A DNA stretch of 64,000 bases from Enterovirga aerilata (GTDB taxonomy: Bacteria; Pseudomonadota; Alphaproteobacteria; Rhizobiales; Beijerinckiaceae): the NCBI RefSeq assembly GCF_013044135.1, contig NZ_JABEPP010000004.1, positions 124,001 to 188,000 of the forward strand, in the 5' to 3' direction. Position 1 is the first letter of the stretch. Each line of letters opens with the position of its first letter. Below the pieces are notes generated by a model, which saw nothing but the letters and a program-made list of their open reading frames with translations, did no database searches and was not told where the DNA came from. Made by a program: the position numbers and the translations under genes. Shown here one piece after another: positions 1 to 8,999 of this stretch.

Positions 1-46
1 CGCCAAGGGGCTGGATCCCGAGGCGGGCGCGCAGCGGCGCAGCTGA
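1..46 (+). CDS. 3' end of an upstream gene, probably the RND periplasmic adaptor (partial)
   Basis: The reading frame beginning at base 2 is open from the window edge and ends in TGA at 44-46, giving about 14 C-terminal residues that finish in GAQRRS. It lies 15 bases before the RND pump gene on the same strand. Adaptor (HlyD/MFP family) genes commonly precede their pump gene, so an adaptor is the likely identity. That is inference from position only, because the visible tail is too short to classify. Confidence 0.4.
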   Translation, partial: AKGLDPEAGAQRRS

Positions 47-61
47 CGGAGGCGCCCCGCC

Positions 62-3000
62 ATGGTGTCGGAGATCTGCATCCGCCGGCCGGTCATGACG
101 ATCCTGGTCATGATCGCCTTCGTGGCGGCCGGCCTCTTTGGCTACCGCCAGCTTCCGGTCGCGGCGGTGCCGCGCGTCGACTTTCCCACCATCCAGGTAT
201 CGGCGAGCCTCCCCGGCGCGAGCCCGGAGACCATGGCGTCCTCCGTCGCCTCCATCCTCGAGAAGCAGTTCTCGACGATCGCGGGCGTGGCGACGATGAC
301 CTCGACCTCCATCCTGGGCCAGACCTCGATCGTCCTTCAGTTCGACCTGAACCGGAACATCGACGGCGCCGCGCTGGACGTGCAGTCCGCGATCTCGACC
401 GCGCAGCGCCGCCTGCCGGCCGAGATGACGACCCCGCCGAGCTTCCGGAAGGTCAATCCGGCGGACCAGCCGATCCTCTTCTTCGCCGTGAGCTCCGAAC
501 AGGTGCGGCTCTCGGATGTCGACCGCTTCGCCCAGTCCAATATCGTCCCCCGGCTCTCGACCTTGCCCGGTGTCGCGCAGGTCCTGATCTTCGGCACCCA
601 GAAATACGCCGTCCGCGTCAAGGCCGACCTGAACCAGCTCGCCGCGCGCGGCTTGGGCCTCGCCGACATGCAGGCGGCGCTCGCCGCCGCGAACTCGTCG
701 AAGCCCGTGGGCTCCGTCGACCAGGGCACGCGCAGCTCGATCCTGGACGCCACCGGCCCGATCATGAAGGCGGCCGACTACATGCCCGTCGTCGTGGCCT
801 GGCAGAACGGCGCGCCGGTGCGCGTCGCGGATGTCGCGACCGCCGTGGACGGCGTGGAGAACGACAAGGTCGCGAGCTGGCTCAACGGCAAGCGCGCCAT
901 CGTGCTCGCGCTGTATCGGCAGCCCGACGCGAACACGGTCGAGGTGGTGGACCGCGCGCGCTCGCTTCTTCCGGCGATCGAGGCGGAGCTTCCGGCCGGC
1001 GTCTCCATCCACGTCCTGAACGACCGGTCGATCCCGATCCGTCACGCCATCGAGGACGTCGAGTTCACGCTCTTCCTGTCGATGGTCCTCGTCATCATCG
1101 TCATCTACCTGTTCCTGCAATCCTTCCGGGCGACCGTCATCCCGGCGATCGCGCTGCCGATCTCGCTCATCGGCACCTTCGCCGGGATGTACCTGTTCGG
1201 CCACTCGATCGACAACATCTCGCTGCTCGCGCTCACCTTGTCCGTCGGCTTCGTGGTCGACGACGCCATCGTGATGCTCGAGAACATCATGCGGCATGTC
1301 GAGAAGGGCGAGATGCCCTTCCCGGCCTCGCTGATCGGCTCGCGCGAGGTCGGCTTCACCATCATCTCGATGACGACCTCGCTCGTGGCCGTGTTCATCC
1401 CGGTCCTGTTCATGGGCGGGGTCGTCGGGCGGATGTTCACCGAGTTCGGCCTCGTCATCTCCATGGCGATCCTGATCTCGGGCGTGGTGTCGCTCACGCT
1501 GACGCCCATGCTGTGCTCGCGGCTGCTGCGGCCGGTCGACCATGGCAAGCGCCGCAACTTCGTGCTCCGGGGCTTCGAGGCGGGCTTCGCGGCCCTGTCG
1601 CGCGGCTATGCGTGGTCGCTGAAGCGGACGGTCGCGGTGCCGTCCCTCATGCTGCTCATCACGCTCGCGACCTTCGTGGTCACGGCGATCCTCTTCCGCG
1701 ACATCCCGAAAGGCTTCTTCCCGACCGAGGATAACGGGCTGATCAGCGCCTCGACGGTCGGCCCCGACGACGCCTCGTTCGAGGCCATGGTCGAGCGCCA
1801 GAAAGCGCTGGCCGAGATCGTCCGGGCCGACCCCGACGTCATCTCCGTGATGTCGACCGTCGGCGGGGGCGGGCCGGCCGCGACGCAGAATTCCGGGCGC
1901 ATGTTCATCGCGCTCCGCGACAGGCCGGAGCGCAGGACGGACGCGATCAGCGTGGTCGCCCGCCTGCGGCGCGCGGCGGCCGCCGTGCCGGGCATCAACA
2001 TCTACATGCAGCCCGTCACGTCCATCAATATCGGGGCCGTGCAGTCGCGCAGCCAGTACCAGTACACGCTGCAATCGACGAACCTGGACGCGCTGCGCAA
2101 ATTCGCGCCGCTCCTGCAGGACCGCATGGCGCAGATCCCGGGCGTGGTCGACGTCAATTCCGACCTGCAGATGCGGGCCCGCACCGCCTTTATCGAGATC
2201 GACCGCGACGTGGCCGCCCGGCTCGGCGTGACGGTCGACCAGGTGCGCGACCAGTTCTACTCGGCCTTCGGCACGCGCCAGGTCTCGACGATCTACGCGC
2301 CCGAGGACACCTACCAGGTCATCCTCGAGGCGGACCAGAAATACGCGGATGTCGGCGAAGTGCTGCGCAAGCTCGCGCTGCGCACGCCGGGCGGCAGCGT
2401 CGTGCCGATGGATTCGGTCGCGACGCTCAAGATCCTGCCGACCGCCCTCACCGTGAACCACCTCGCCCAGCTTCCCTCGGTCACCATCTCGTTCAACCTC
2501 GTGCCGGGGGTGGCACTTTCTCAGGCCGTGAGCGGGATCGAGGCGGCCAGCCGCGAGATCGGCCTGCCGGTGCAGATCCAGACGAGCTTCCAGGGCACCG
2601 CGCAGCTTTTCCAGGAGGCGCTCGCCAACCAGGGGCTCCTGCTCTTCGCCGCCGTGCTCGTGATCTACATCATCCTCGGCATCCTCTACGAGAGCTTCAT
2701 CCACCCTCTGACCATCCTGTCCGGCCTGCCCGCGGCAGGCATCGGGGCGCTGCTCACGCTGAAGCTCTTCGGGATGGACCTCAGCGTGATCGCGATGATC
2801 GGCATCGTGATGCTGATCGGCATCGTGAAGAAGAACGCGATCATGATGGTCGACTTCGCGGTCGAGCGGCGGCGCGAGGGCGCGCCGCCCGAACAGGCGA
2901 TCGTGGAGGCCGCGCTGCTCCGCTTCCGGCCGATCATGATGACGACGGCCGCCGCGGTGCTCGGCGCGATGCCGATCGCGGTGGGCTACGGGGCCGGCGC

Positions 3001-3178
3001 CGAGCTGCGCCAGCCGCTCGGCCTTGCGGTGGTTGGCGGCCTCTGCTTCTCGCAGCTCCTGACCCTCTACATCACGCCGGTCGTGTACATTATGTTCGAA
3101 CGGCTGATCGCGCGGAGCAGGCGGCGCAATGCGCCGGAAACCTCCGTCGGGCAGCCTGCCGCGGTTCCAGCCGAATAG
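62..3178 (+). CDS. RND-family (HAE1/MdtB-like) multidrug efflux permease
   Basis: This is the proton-driven inner-membrane pump of a tripartite efflux system, expected to trimerise and work with an adaptor and an outer-membrane channel. The 1038-residue length is normal for HAE1 RND pumps. Visible hallmarks are the first transmembrane helix after CIRRPV, two large periplasmic loops (roughly residues 40-330 and 560-860), the TM4 proton-relay acidic pair in GFVVDDAIVM, and the TM10 lysine in GIVKKNAIMM. The N-terminal pattern (LPVAAVPRVDFPTIQV) is closest to MdtB/MdtC-type pumps. ATG 62 has a GGAGG site about ten bases upstream. The upstream partial gene probably encodes the adaptor. No outer-membrane channel gene is seen downstream. 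The substrate cannot be predicted. Confidence 0.93.
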   Translation: MVSEICIRRPVMTILVMIAFVAAGLFGYRQLPVAAVPRVDFPTIQVSASLPGASPETMASSVASILEKQFSTIAGVATMTSTSILGQTSIVLQFDLNRNIDGAALDVQSAISTAQRRLPAEMTTPPSFRKVNPADQPILFFAVSSEQVRLSDVDRFAQSNIVPRLSTLPGVAQVLIFGTQKYAVRVKADLNQLAARGLGLADMQAALAAANSSKPVGSVDQGTRSSILDATGPIMKAADYMPVVVAWQNGAPVRVADVATAVDGVENDKVASWLNGKRAIVLALYRQPDANTVEVVDRARSLLPAIEAELPAGVSIHVLNDRSIPIRHAIEDVEFTLFLSMVLVIIVIYLFLQSFRATVIPAIALPISLIGTFAGMYLFGHSIDNISLLALTLSVGFVVDDAIVMLENIMRHVEKGEMPFPASLIGSREVGFTIISMTTSLVAVFIPVLFMGGVVGRMFTEFGLVISMAILISGVVSLTLTPMLCSRLLRPVDHGKRRNFVLRGFEAGFAALSRGYAWSLKRTVAVPSLMLLITLATFVVTAILFRDIPKGFFPTEDNGLISASTVGPDDASFEAMVERQKALAEIVRADPDVISVMSTVGGGGPAATQNSGRMFIALRDRPERRTDAISVVARLRRAAAAVPGINIYMQPVTSINIGAVQSRSQYQYTLQSTNLDALRKFAPLLQDRMAQIPGVVDVNSDLQMRARTAFIEIDRDVAARLGVTVDQVRDQFYSAFGTRQVSTIYAPEDTYQVILEADQKYADVGEVLRKLALRTPGGSVVPMDSVATLKILPTALTVNHLAQLPSVTISFNLVPGVALSQAVSGIEAASREIGLPVQIQTSFQGTAQLFQEALANQGLLLFAAVLVIYIILGILYESFIHPLTILSGLPAAGIGALLTLKLFGMDLSVIAMIGIVMLIGIVKKNAIMMVDFAVERRREGAPPEQAIVEAALLRFRPIMMTTAAAVLGAMPIAVGYGAGAELRQPLGLAVVGGLCFSQLLTLYITPVVYIMFERLIARSRRRNAPETSVGQPAAVPAE

Positions 3179-3277
3179 GCGGAACCGGGCAGAAGAGCGT
3201 TCGTTCACCCCCACGAGTGCCGAAGCGGGGTGGGGCGGTCCCGCTTCGGCCCGTATCTGCGTTCGGAACGGAAGGAC

Positions 3278-3769
3278 ATGATGACCACTTCGCTTCGCAA
3301 ATGCCTCGGCGCCGGCGCCCTCGGCGCGGCACTCCTCGCGGGCAGCCTCGCGGCCCAGGCGGCCGAGGTCCCGGGAGACGGCCTCGCCCAGGCCGCCCGG
3401 CAGGCCCAGACCCGCACCTATCCGGGCGAGAGCTTCACGCAGGGCAAGATCTATTACGGCCGTCCCGGCTGGCGCGGCGGGTATCGCGGCGGCTATTACG
3501 GCCGCGGCTACCGGGGCGGCTACTACCGCCGCGGCTATGGCGGCGGCGCGGTGGCGGCCGGGGTGATCGGCGGCCTGGCGCTCGGAGCGATCGCGGCCGG
3601 CGCCGCCGCGAATGCGGCCCCGCCCCCCGCCTATCCGGGCGCGCCCGTCGGCAACATCTACGGCGCCGATCCGAACTGGGTGAATTACTGCGCCAGCAAG
3701 TACCGGTCGTTCGACCCGACGACCGGGACCTACCTGGCCCGGGACGGCCGCCGCTATCCCTGCCAGTAA
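3278..3769 (+). CDS. BA14K-family-like secreted glycine/tyrosine-rich protein
   Basis: A small exported protein of 163 residues. The start at 3278 (tandem ATGs, with GAAGGA just upstream) places a signal peptide at the N-terminus: Lys/Arg, then an Ala/Gly/Leu-rich core ending AAQAAE. The middle is a Gly-Tyr-Arg-rich segment (repeats of RGGYYGRGYRGG type), followed by a hydrophobic Ala/Gly helix. The C-terminus, WVNYCASKYRSFDPTTGTYL and the final Cys, matches the BA14K/lectin-like signature found in Rhizobiales, first described from Brucella. Function is unknown beyond an envelope location. It stands alone behind the RND gene and is followed by a strong hairpin. Confidence 0.75.
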   Translation: MMTTSLRKCLGAGALGAALLAGSLAAQAAEVPGDGLAQAARQAQTRTYPGESFTQGKIYYGRPGWRGGYRGGYYGRGYRGGYYRRGYGGGAVAAGVIGGLALGAIAAGAAANAAPPPAYPGAPVGNIYGADPNWVNYCASKYRSFDPTTGTYLARDGRRYPCQ

Positions 3770-3790
3770 CGGCGGACAGTCTTCCTTCGG

Positions 3791-3813
3791 ATGGGCCCTT
3801 CGGGGCCCATTCT
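3791..3813 (+). terminator. Hairpin with TTCG loop downstream of the BA14K-like gene
   Basis: ATGGGCCC (3791-3798) and GGGCCCAT (3803-3810) form a perfect 8-bp stem closed by a TTCG tetraloop, followed by TCT. It sits 21 bases after the stop at 3769 and before the convergent EamA gene, so it could act as a terminator for both. The U-tract is short. Confidence 0.6.
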
Positions 3814-3843
3814 CATGTGCGGCCTAGAGGATCCGCGTCCGCT

Positions 3844-4755
3844 CTAGGGCCGCGCCGCGACCCGCCGGCTCCGCCGCTCCCACCAGAGCAGATAGAGGCC
3901 CGAGCCGATCACGATCGCGGCACCGAGGAGCGTCCAGCCGTCCGGCACGTCCCCGAACACGACGTAGCCGAGCAGCGCCATCCACAGAAGCTGCGTGTAG
4001 ATGAAGGGCGAGAGCACGGGCGCCGGCGCGCGTGCATGCGCCATCACGAGCAGCCCGTGCCCCGCGGCCGCGAAAATGCCGACGCCGACCATCAGGCCCC
4101 AATGCAGCGGGCCCGGCGGATTGCTCCAGACGAAAGGCAGGACGGGCGTCATGATGACGACGCCGACGAGGCCGGAATAGAACACGGTCGTCGCGGTACG
4201 GTCATGCGCCGCGAGCGTCCGGGTGACGATGGCGTAGAAGGCGTAGAGGATCGTGCTGCCGACCGTCAGGAAGGCGGCCGGATGGAGCGCGCCGGAGAGC
4301 GGCCGGGTCACCACGAGGACGCCCAGGAAGCCGATCCCGATCGCCGCCATGCGTCGCGGGCCGGCCCATTCGCCGAGGAACGGCCCGGCGAGCAGCGCGA
4401 CGAGAAGCGGCATGGCGAACTGGATCGCCATGGACTGCGTGAGCTGGAGGTGCTGCAGAGCGAGGAAGTTGAGCACCGTGCAGCCCACCAGGATGGCGGA
4501 GCGCAGGATCTGGAGCCCGAGCCGGTTGCTGCGCGCCAGGCCCGGCACCGTGATCGGGTTCAGGAAGATGGAGACGATCGCGACGTTGAAGGCGTATCGG
4601 GCCCAGGCCGTCATCATCGGGTCGAGCGTCGCGTTGAGCCATTTCGCGCTCGCGTCGCACAGCGCGAAACAGGCGACGCCCCCGCACATCAAGAGGATGC
4701 CCGACAGCCGCGACCCTTCGGGCAGGCGCTGCCGCGGGGTGCCGCTCTCCCTCAT
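3844..4755 (-). CDS. DMT-superfamily EamA-type transporter
   Basis: A 303-residue inner-membrane protein with about ten hydrophobic helices in two EamA halves. The first half opens with GGVACFALCDASAKWLN, a pattern typical of the drug/metabolite transporter superfamily (RhaT/EamA, S-adenosylmethionine-uptake-like proteins). The second half begins near VGSTILYAFYAIVTRTLA. It ends in a short basic tail (WWERRSRR). Members export or import small metabolites, and the substrate is not predictable here. It begins 34 bases after the thioesterase gene on the same strand, so the two are probably cotranscribed. Confidence 0.85.
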   Translation of the reverse strand: MRESGTPRQRLPEGSRLSGILLMCGGVACFALCDASAKWLNATLDPMMTAWARYAFNVAIVSIFLNPITVPGLARSNRLGLQILRSAILVGCTVLNFLALQHLQLTQSMAIQFAMPLLVALLAGPFLGEWAGPRRMAAIGIGFLGVLVVTRPLSGALHPAAFLTVGSTILYAFYAIVTRTLAAHDRTATTVFYSGLVGVVIMTPVLPFVWSNPPGPLHWGLMVGVGIFAAAGHGLLVMAHARAPAPVLSPFIYTQLLWMALLGYVVFGDVPDGWTLLGAAIVIGSGLYLLWWERRSRRVAARP

Positions 4756-4789
4756 GCCGGCCTCGGGCGCCGCCGGACCGGCCAGGAGC

Positions 4790-5251
4790 TCACGCGTGAC
4801 CGGCGGGCGCGAGCGCCGAGGCCTCCACGATCGAGACGGTCGCTATCGCGGTGGCCGTCGGAACCTCCTCCGCGCCGCGCATGCACACGACATCGGCCGC
4901 CACCACGGAGGCGAGGCGCCCCGCCCGGACCACGCGGGCGCGGCAGACCAGCCTGTCCCCGCGCGCGGGCGCGATCAGGTTCAGCCGGCATTGGGCCTGG
5001 AGGCAGGCCTCGCCGTCCCCGAGCCAGGTCGCGGCGGCGATCCGCGCGCCCTGCTCGACCAGGATGGCCGTCACCTCATCGTGGAAGCGGCCTTCCTCGG
5101 CCAGGAGCTCCGGCCGGCACCCGACCGATACGGTCGCCCCGCCGGGCTCCAGCCCGGAGAGGTCCGCCCCCATCAGCCGCATCACCGTCTCGCCGGCAGC
5201 GCGCTCGCGGATCGCCCGGACGCGGCTCTGGAAGGGACTGGGCTCGCTCAT
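4790..5251 (-). CDS. PaaI-family hotdog thioesterase
   Basis: A predicted acyl-CoA thioesterase of 153 residues. The segment GRFHDEVTAILVEQGARIAAATW and the later INL/VRAGRLASVVAADV strands are typical of the small hotdog PaaI/YbgC-like family. I chose ATG 5251 (MSEPSPFQSR) because the frame extending further upstream is an Arg-rich sequence with no homology pattern and runs into the ABC transporter promoter region. It is divergent from the ABC importer and lies upstream of the EamA gene. The acyl substrate is unknown. Confidence 0.75.
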   Translation of the reverse strand: MSEPSPFQSRVRAIRERAAGETVMRLMGADLSGLEPGGATVSVGCRPELLAEEGRFHDEVTAILVEQGARIAAATWLGDGEACLQAQCRLNLIAPARGDRLVCRARVVRAGRLASVVAADVVCMRGAEEVPTATAIATVSIVEASALAPAGHA

Positions 5252-5430
5252 GGGCGAAGTCTTAGCCGGCCTCCCCCGCTCGGCAAGTCCGCCGAGGCCC
5301 GCCGCAGACGATCTCCGGCCGCGGCGCGCTGAAATCCCCTCCTGTGACGCCCGTGCAACGGAGCGGGTTCCCGCGCGGCGCAGTTCGTGCGAGGCAGGGC
5401 TCGGAGAGAGATGCCGCAGCAGGCCGACGC

Positions 5431-6981
5431 GTGACCCCATCCGCCCCGCCCCGCCTGGAGCTCTCCGGGATCGCCAAGGCGTTCCCGGGCGTGGTCGCGA
5501 ACGACAACGTGAGCCTGACGGTCGCGCCCGGCGAGATCCATGCGCTGCTCGGCGAGAACGGCGCCGGCAAGTCGACCCTCGTCAAGATCCTCTACGGCGT
5601 GCAGGCGGCCGACGAGGGCGAGATCCGGATCGACGGCCGCCCGGTCGTCATCGCGAGCCCGAAGGCCGCGAGGGCGCTCGGGATCGGGATGGTGTTCCAG
5701 CACTTCTCGCTCTTCGACGCGCTGACCGTCATCGAGAACATCGCGCTCGGCCTCGACGAGGCGGTCGACAGGGCGGAGCTGGCCCGGCGCGTCGACGCGA
5801 TCCTGCGCGCCTACAGCCTGCCGCTCGACCTCGACCGGGCGGTCCACACCCTGTCGGTCGGCGAGCGCCAGCGCATCGAGATCGTCCGCTGCCTGCTCGT
5901 GAAGCCGCGGCTCCTCATCATGGACGAGCCGACCTCCGTCCTCACGCCGCAGGAGGCCGAGCGGCTCTTCGCCATGCTCCGGCAGCTCGCGCAGGAGGGG
6001 TGCTCGATCCTCTACATCTCGCACAAGCTCGCCGAGATCAAAGCCCTGTGCAGCCGCGCCACGATATTGCGGGCCGGCCGGGTCGTCGCGACCTGCGACC
6101 CGCGCGCCGAGAGCACGCGACGCATGGCGGAGCTGATGATCGGGACGGAGCTGCGCGAGGTCGCGCGGGGCGGGCGCGCCGCGCCGTCCGGCCCCGTCCG
6201 CCTCCAGGTCCGGCGCCTGTCGCTGCCGCGGGGCGGCCCCTTCTCGGTGCCGCTGCGCGAGGTGTCCTTCGAGGTCCGGGCCGGGGAGGTCTTCGGCATC
6301 GCCGGGGTCGCCGGAAACGGGCAGTCCGAGCTGCTGCTCGCGCTGTCGGGCGAGCGCCTGGCGCCGGAAGCCGCCATGATCCGGCTCGACGGGCGGCCCG
6401 TCGGGCGCGAGCGCGCCGGTATGCGGCGCCGCGCCGGTCTCTGCGCCGTCCCGGAGGAGCGCAACGGCCACGCCGCCGTTCCCGATCTGTCGCTGTCCGA
6501 CAACGCGATCCTGACGGCCCGCCACCGCGTCCCGCTCACGGCGAACGGCTTTCTCCGCTTCGGCGCGTCCCGGAGCTTCGCCCGGAAGGTGATCGAGCGG
6601 TTCGGCGTGAAAGCGGTCGGGCCGGCCGCGGCAGCCCGAAGCCTGTCGGGCGGGAACCTGCAGAAATACGTGGTCGGGCGGGAGATCCTGCAGCTTCCGG
6701 AGGTGCTGGTCGTCTCCCAGCCGACCTGGGGGGTGGATGCTGGGGCGGGCGCCGCGATCCACCGCGCCATCCTCGATCTCGCCGAGAGCGGCTCGGCCAT
6801 CGTGGTCATCAGCCAGGATCTGGACGAACTGCTGGCCCTGTCCGACCGCCTCGCTGTGCTGAACGAGGGGCAGCTCTCGCGCCCGATCGCGACCGCCGAT
6901 GCCCGGGCCGACGAGATCGGGCTTCTCATGGGCGGGGTGCACGGGGAGCACGCGCGAGCCCGGGGCGCATCCCGTGCCTAA
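5431..6981 (+). CDS. BMP-type nucleoside/sugar ABC importer, duplicated ATPase subunit
   Basis: The cytoplasmic ATPase of an importer of the RbsA/NupO class, carrying two nucleotide-binding domains in one chain. Domain 1 has a full Walker A at about residues 41-49 (GENGAGKST), signature LSVGERQRIE and Walker B LLIMDEPTS. Domain 2 has the degenerate Walker A usual for this class (GVAGNGQSE), signature LSGGNLQK and the segment VVSQPTWGVD. The GTG at 5431 is preferred because homology begins directly after it. An in-frame GTG at 5344 would add 29 unconserved residues. It is the first gene of a four-gene operon (ATPase, two permeases, binding protein), and its 3' end overlaps the next gene. Confidence 0.88.
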   Translation: MTPSAPPRLELSGIAKAFPGVVANDNVSLTVAPGEIHALLGENGAGKSTLVKILYGVQAADEGEIRIDGRPVVIASPKAARALGIGMVFQHFSLFDALTVIENIALGLDEAVDRAELARRVDAILRAYSLPLDLDRAVHTLSVGERQRIEIVRCLLVKPRLLIMDEPTSVLTPQEAERLFAMLRQLAQEGCSILYISHKLAEIKALCSRATILRAGRVVATCDPRAESTRRMAELMIGTELREVARGGRAAPSGPVRLQVRRLSLPRGGPFSVPLREVSFEVRAGEVFGIAGVAGNGQSELLLALSGERLAPEAAMIRLDGRPVGRERAGMRRRAGLCAVPEERNGHAAVPDLSLSDNAILTARHRVPLTANGFLRFGASRSFARKVIERFGVKAVGPAAAARSLSGGNLQKYVVGREILQLPEVLVVSQPTWGVDAGAGAAIHRAILDLAESGSAIVVISQDLDELLALSDRLAVLNEGQLSRPIATADARADEIGLLMGGVHGEHARARGASRA

Positions 6982-8053
6982 GCTCGAGCGGCGACCCGAG
7001 CCCTCGCGCGCAATGCTCTACGCCACGCCCTTCCTGGCGGTGGCGCTGACGGCGGCGGCCGGGACGATCGTCTTCGGTCTCATGGGCTACGACGGGCCGA
7101 GAGCCGTGCGCGACATCTTCGTGGCGCCCCTGGCGCATCCGGACCGCTGGCCGGAACTCCTGGTCAAGGCCGGGCCTCTCGCCCTCATCGCGACCGGCCT
7201 GTCGGTCGGGTTCCGCGCCAATGTCTGGAACATCGGCGCCGAGGGCCAGTACATCGCCGGCGCCATCGCCGGGACGGGAGTCGCGCTCGCGACCTGGGGC
7301 CTTTCGGGGGCCTGGATCCTGCCCGCCATGTGCCTCGCCGGCATGCTGGGCGGCATGGCCTGGGCGGCGGTTCCGGCCTTTCTCCGCACCCGGTTCGGCG
7401 TGAGCGAGATCCTCACCAGCCTGATGCTCACCTACGTGGCGGTGCAGCTCCTCTTCCTCCTCGTGCGCGGACCCTGGAAGGATCCGGAGGGCTTCAACTT
7501 TCCGCAGACCCGCATGTTCACGCCCGACCAGACCCTCCCGGCGATCTCCGAAGGATCGCTGATCCATCTCGGAATCCCGATCGCGCTTCTGGTCGCCTGC
7601 ATCGCCTGGCTGCTGCTCGCCCGCACGGTGGCTGGCTACGAGGTGAAGGTGGTCGGCCTCGCGCCCGCGGCCGCACGGCACGGCGGCTTCTCCGAACGGC
7701 GGACGATCTGGCTCACCCTCCTCGGCGCGGGGGGCCTCGCGGGTCTCGCCGGCATCTTCGAAGCGGCCGGGCCCTTCGGCCAGCTCACGCCGCAATTCCC
7801 GGGCGGCTACGGCTATACGGCGATCATCGTCGCGTTTCTCGGCCGCCTGCACCCGGTCGGCATCATCCTTGCGGCGCTCGTGCTGGCGGTGACCCATGTC
7901 GGCGGCGAACTCGCCCAGACGGGGGTCGGGCTGCCTCAGGCCGCAACCGGCATGTTCCAGGCCATGCTGCTGTTCTTTCTTCTCGCGACCGACGTGCTGA
8001 TCCGCTTCCGCCCGGTTCTCGCCCGCCCGGCCCGGGCCCGGGCCGCCGCATGA
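6974..8053 (+). CDS. BMP-type ABC importer permease 1
   Basis: An inner-membrane permease of the BPD_transp_2 (RbsC/NupP-like) family, 359 residues with about nine hydrophobic helices. The segment GLSVGFRANVWNIGAEGQYI is the diagnostic cytoplasmic-loop motif of nucleoside/BMP importer permeases. The GTG at 6974 overlaps the end of the ATPase gene by eight bases, which supports translational coupling. An upstream ATG at 6899 would lie deep inside the ATPase gene. The 3' end overlaps the second permease in an ATGA arrangement. Confidence 0.88.
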   Translation: MPKLERRPEPSRAMLYATPFLAVALTAAAGTIVFGLMGYDGPRAVRDIFVAPLAHPDRWPELLVKAGPLALIATGLSVGFRANVWNIGAEGQYIAGAIAGTGVALATWGLSGAWILPAMCLAGMLGGMAWAAVPAFLRTRFGVSEILTSLMLTYVAVQLLFLLVRGPWKDPEGFNFPQTRMFTPDQTLPAISEGSLIHLGIPIALLVACIAWLLLARTVAGYEVKVVGLAPAAARHGGFSERRTIWLTLLGAGGLAGLAGIFEAAGPFGQLTPQFPGGYGYTAIIVAFLGRLHPVGIILAALVLAVTHVGGELAQTGVGLPQAATGMFQAMLLFFLLATDVLIRFRPVLARPARARAAA

Positions 8054-8973
8054 GCACGGCCCTTCTCGTCTCCTTCGCGATGACGGTCGCGATGGCCTCG
8101 ACCCCGATCCTGCTCGCCTCGCTCGGCGAGCTCGTGGCCGAGAAGGCGGGCGTGCTCAATCTCGGCGTGGAGGGCATGATGCTCATCGGCGCGGTGACGG
8201 GCTTCGCGGCCGCGGCGCTGACCGGCTCCGCCTATCTGGGATTGCTTGCCGCCATGCTCGGCGGCCTCCTTACGTCCCTCATCTTCGCGGCGCTGACCCT
8301 CGGCCTCTCCGCGAACCAGGTCGCGACGGGCCTCGCCCTGACGATCTTCGGCGTCGGCGCCTCGGCCCTGATCGGAGCGCCCTTCGTCGGACGGACGATC
8401 GAGCGGCTCGGGCCCCTCCTGCCCCAGGCGCTCGCCGGACATCCCGTCCTTCGCGTCCTCTTCGGATACGATCTTCTGGTCTATCTGGCCCTCGGGCTGA
8501 CGGCGGTGGTCGCCTGGTGGCTGAGGTACACCCGGCCCGGCCTGGTCCTAAGAGCGGTCGGCGAGTCCGACACCTCCGCCCACGCGATCGGCTATCCCGT
8601 GCTGGCCGTGCGGACTGGCGCGGTCGCGTTCGGGGGCGTGCTCGCCGGTCTTGCCGGAGCGTATTTCTCGCTCGAGCTGACCCCGATGTGGGCGGACCGC
8701 CTCACCGCCGGCCGCGGCTGGATCGCGCTCGCGCTGGTGGTCTTCGCCTCCTGGCGCCCGGCGCGGCTCCTCGCCGGCGCCTATCTGTTCGGCGCGGTGA
8801 TGACCTTCGAGCTCCATGCCAAGGCCGCCGGCTTCGCGCTGCTGCCGCCCGAGATCCTGGCCATGCTGCCCTATCTGGCGACGATCCTTGTCCTCACGCT
8901 CATCTCGGTCAGACCGGGGCGGGTCTCCACCGCCGCGCCCGCCTGCCTGGGCAAGGCCTTCTCGCCCGCCTGA
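8050..8973 (+). CDS. BMP-type ABC importer permease 2
   Basis: The second membrane permease of the same importer (RbsC/NupQ-like), 307 residues. Its N-terminal region ELVAEKAGVLNLGVEGMMLIGA is the hallmark of this partner subunit. The ATG at 8050 overlaps the first permease's TGA (ATGA). With permease 1 it should form the heterodimeric channel. Homologous systems such as B. subtilis NupNOPQ and streptococcal nucleoside importers carry purine and pyrimidine nucleosides, so a nucleoside or nucleobase substrate is the best inference. Confidence 0.88.
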   Translation: MSTALLVSFAMTVAMASTPILLASLGELVAEKAGVLNLGVEGMMLIGAVTGFAAAALTGSAYLGLLAAMLGGLLTSLIFAALTLGLSANQVATGLALTIFGVGASALIGAPFVGRTIERLGPLLPQALAGHPVLRVLFGYDLLVYLALGLTAVVAWWLRYTRPGLVLRAVGESDTSAHAIGYPVLAVRTGAVAFGGVLAGLAGAYFSLELTPMWADRLTAGRGWIALALVVFASWRPARLLAGAYLFGAVMTFELHAKAAGFALLPPEILAMLPYLATILVLTLISVRPGRVSTAAPACLGKAFSPA

Positions 8974-8999
8974 ACGCCATCGCAACGAGGGAGAACATC

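Noticed and set aside
3217-5265. Plus-strand open frame of 682 codons over the BA14K-like, EamA and thioesterase genes
   Set aside because: Its translation is Arg/Pro/Gly low complexity and conflicts with three genes having clear signatures.
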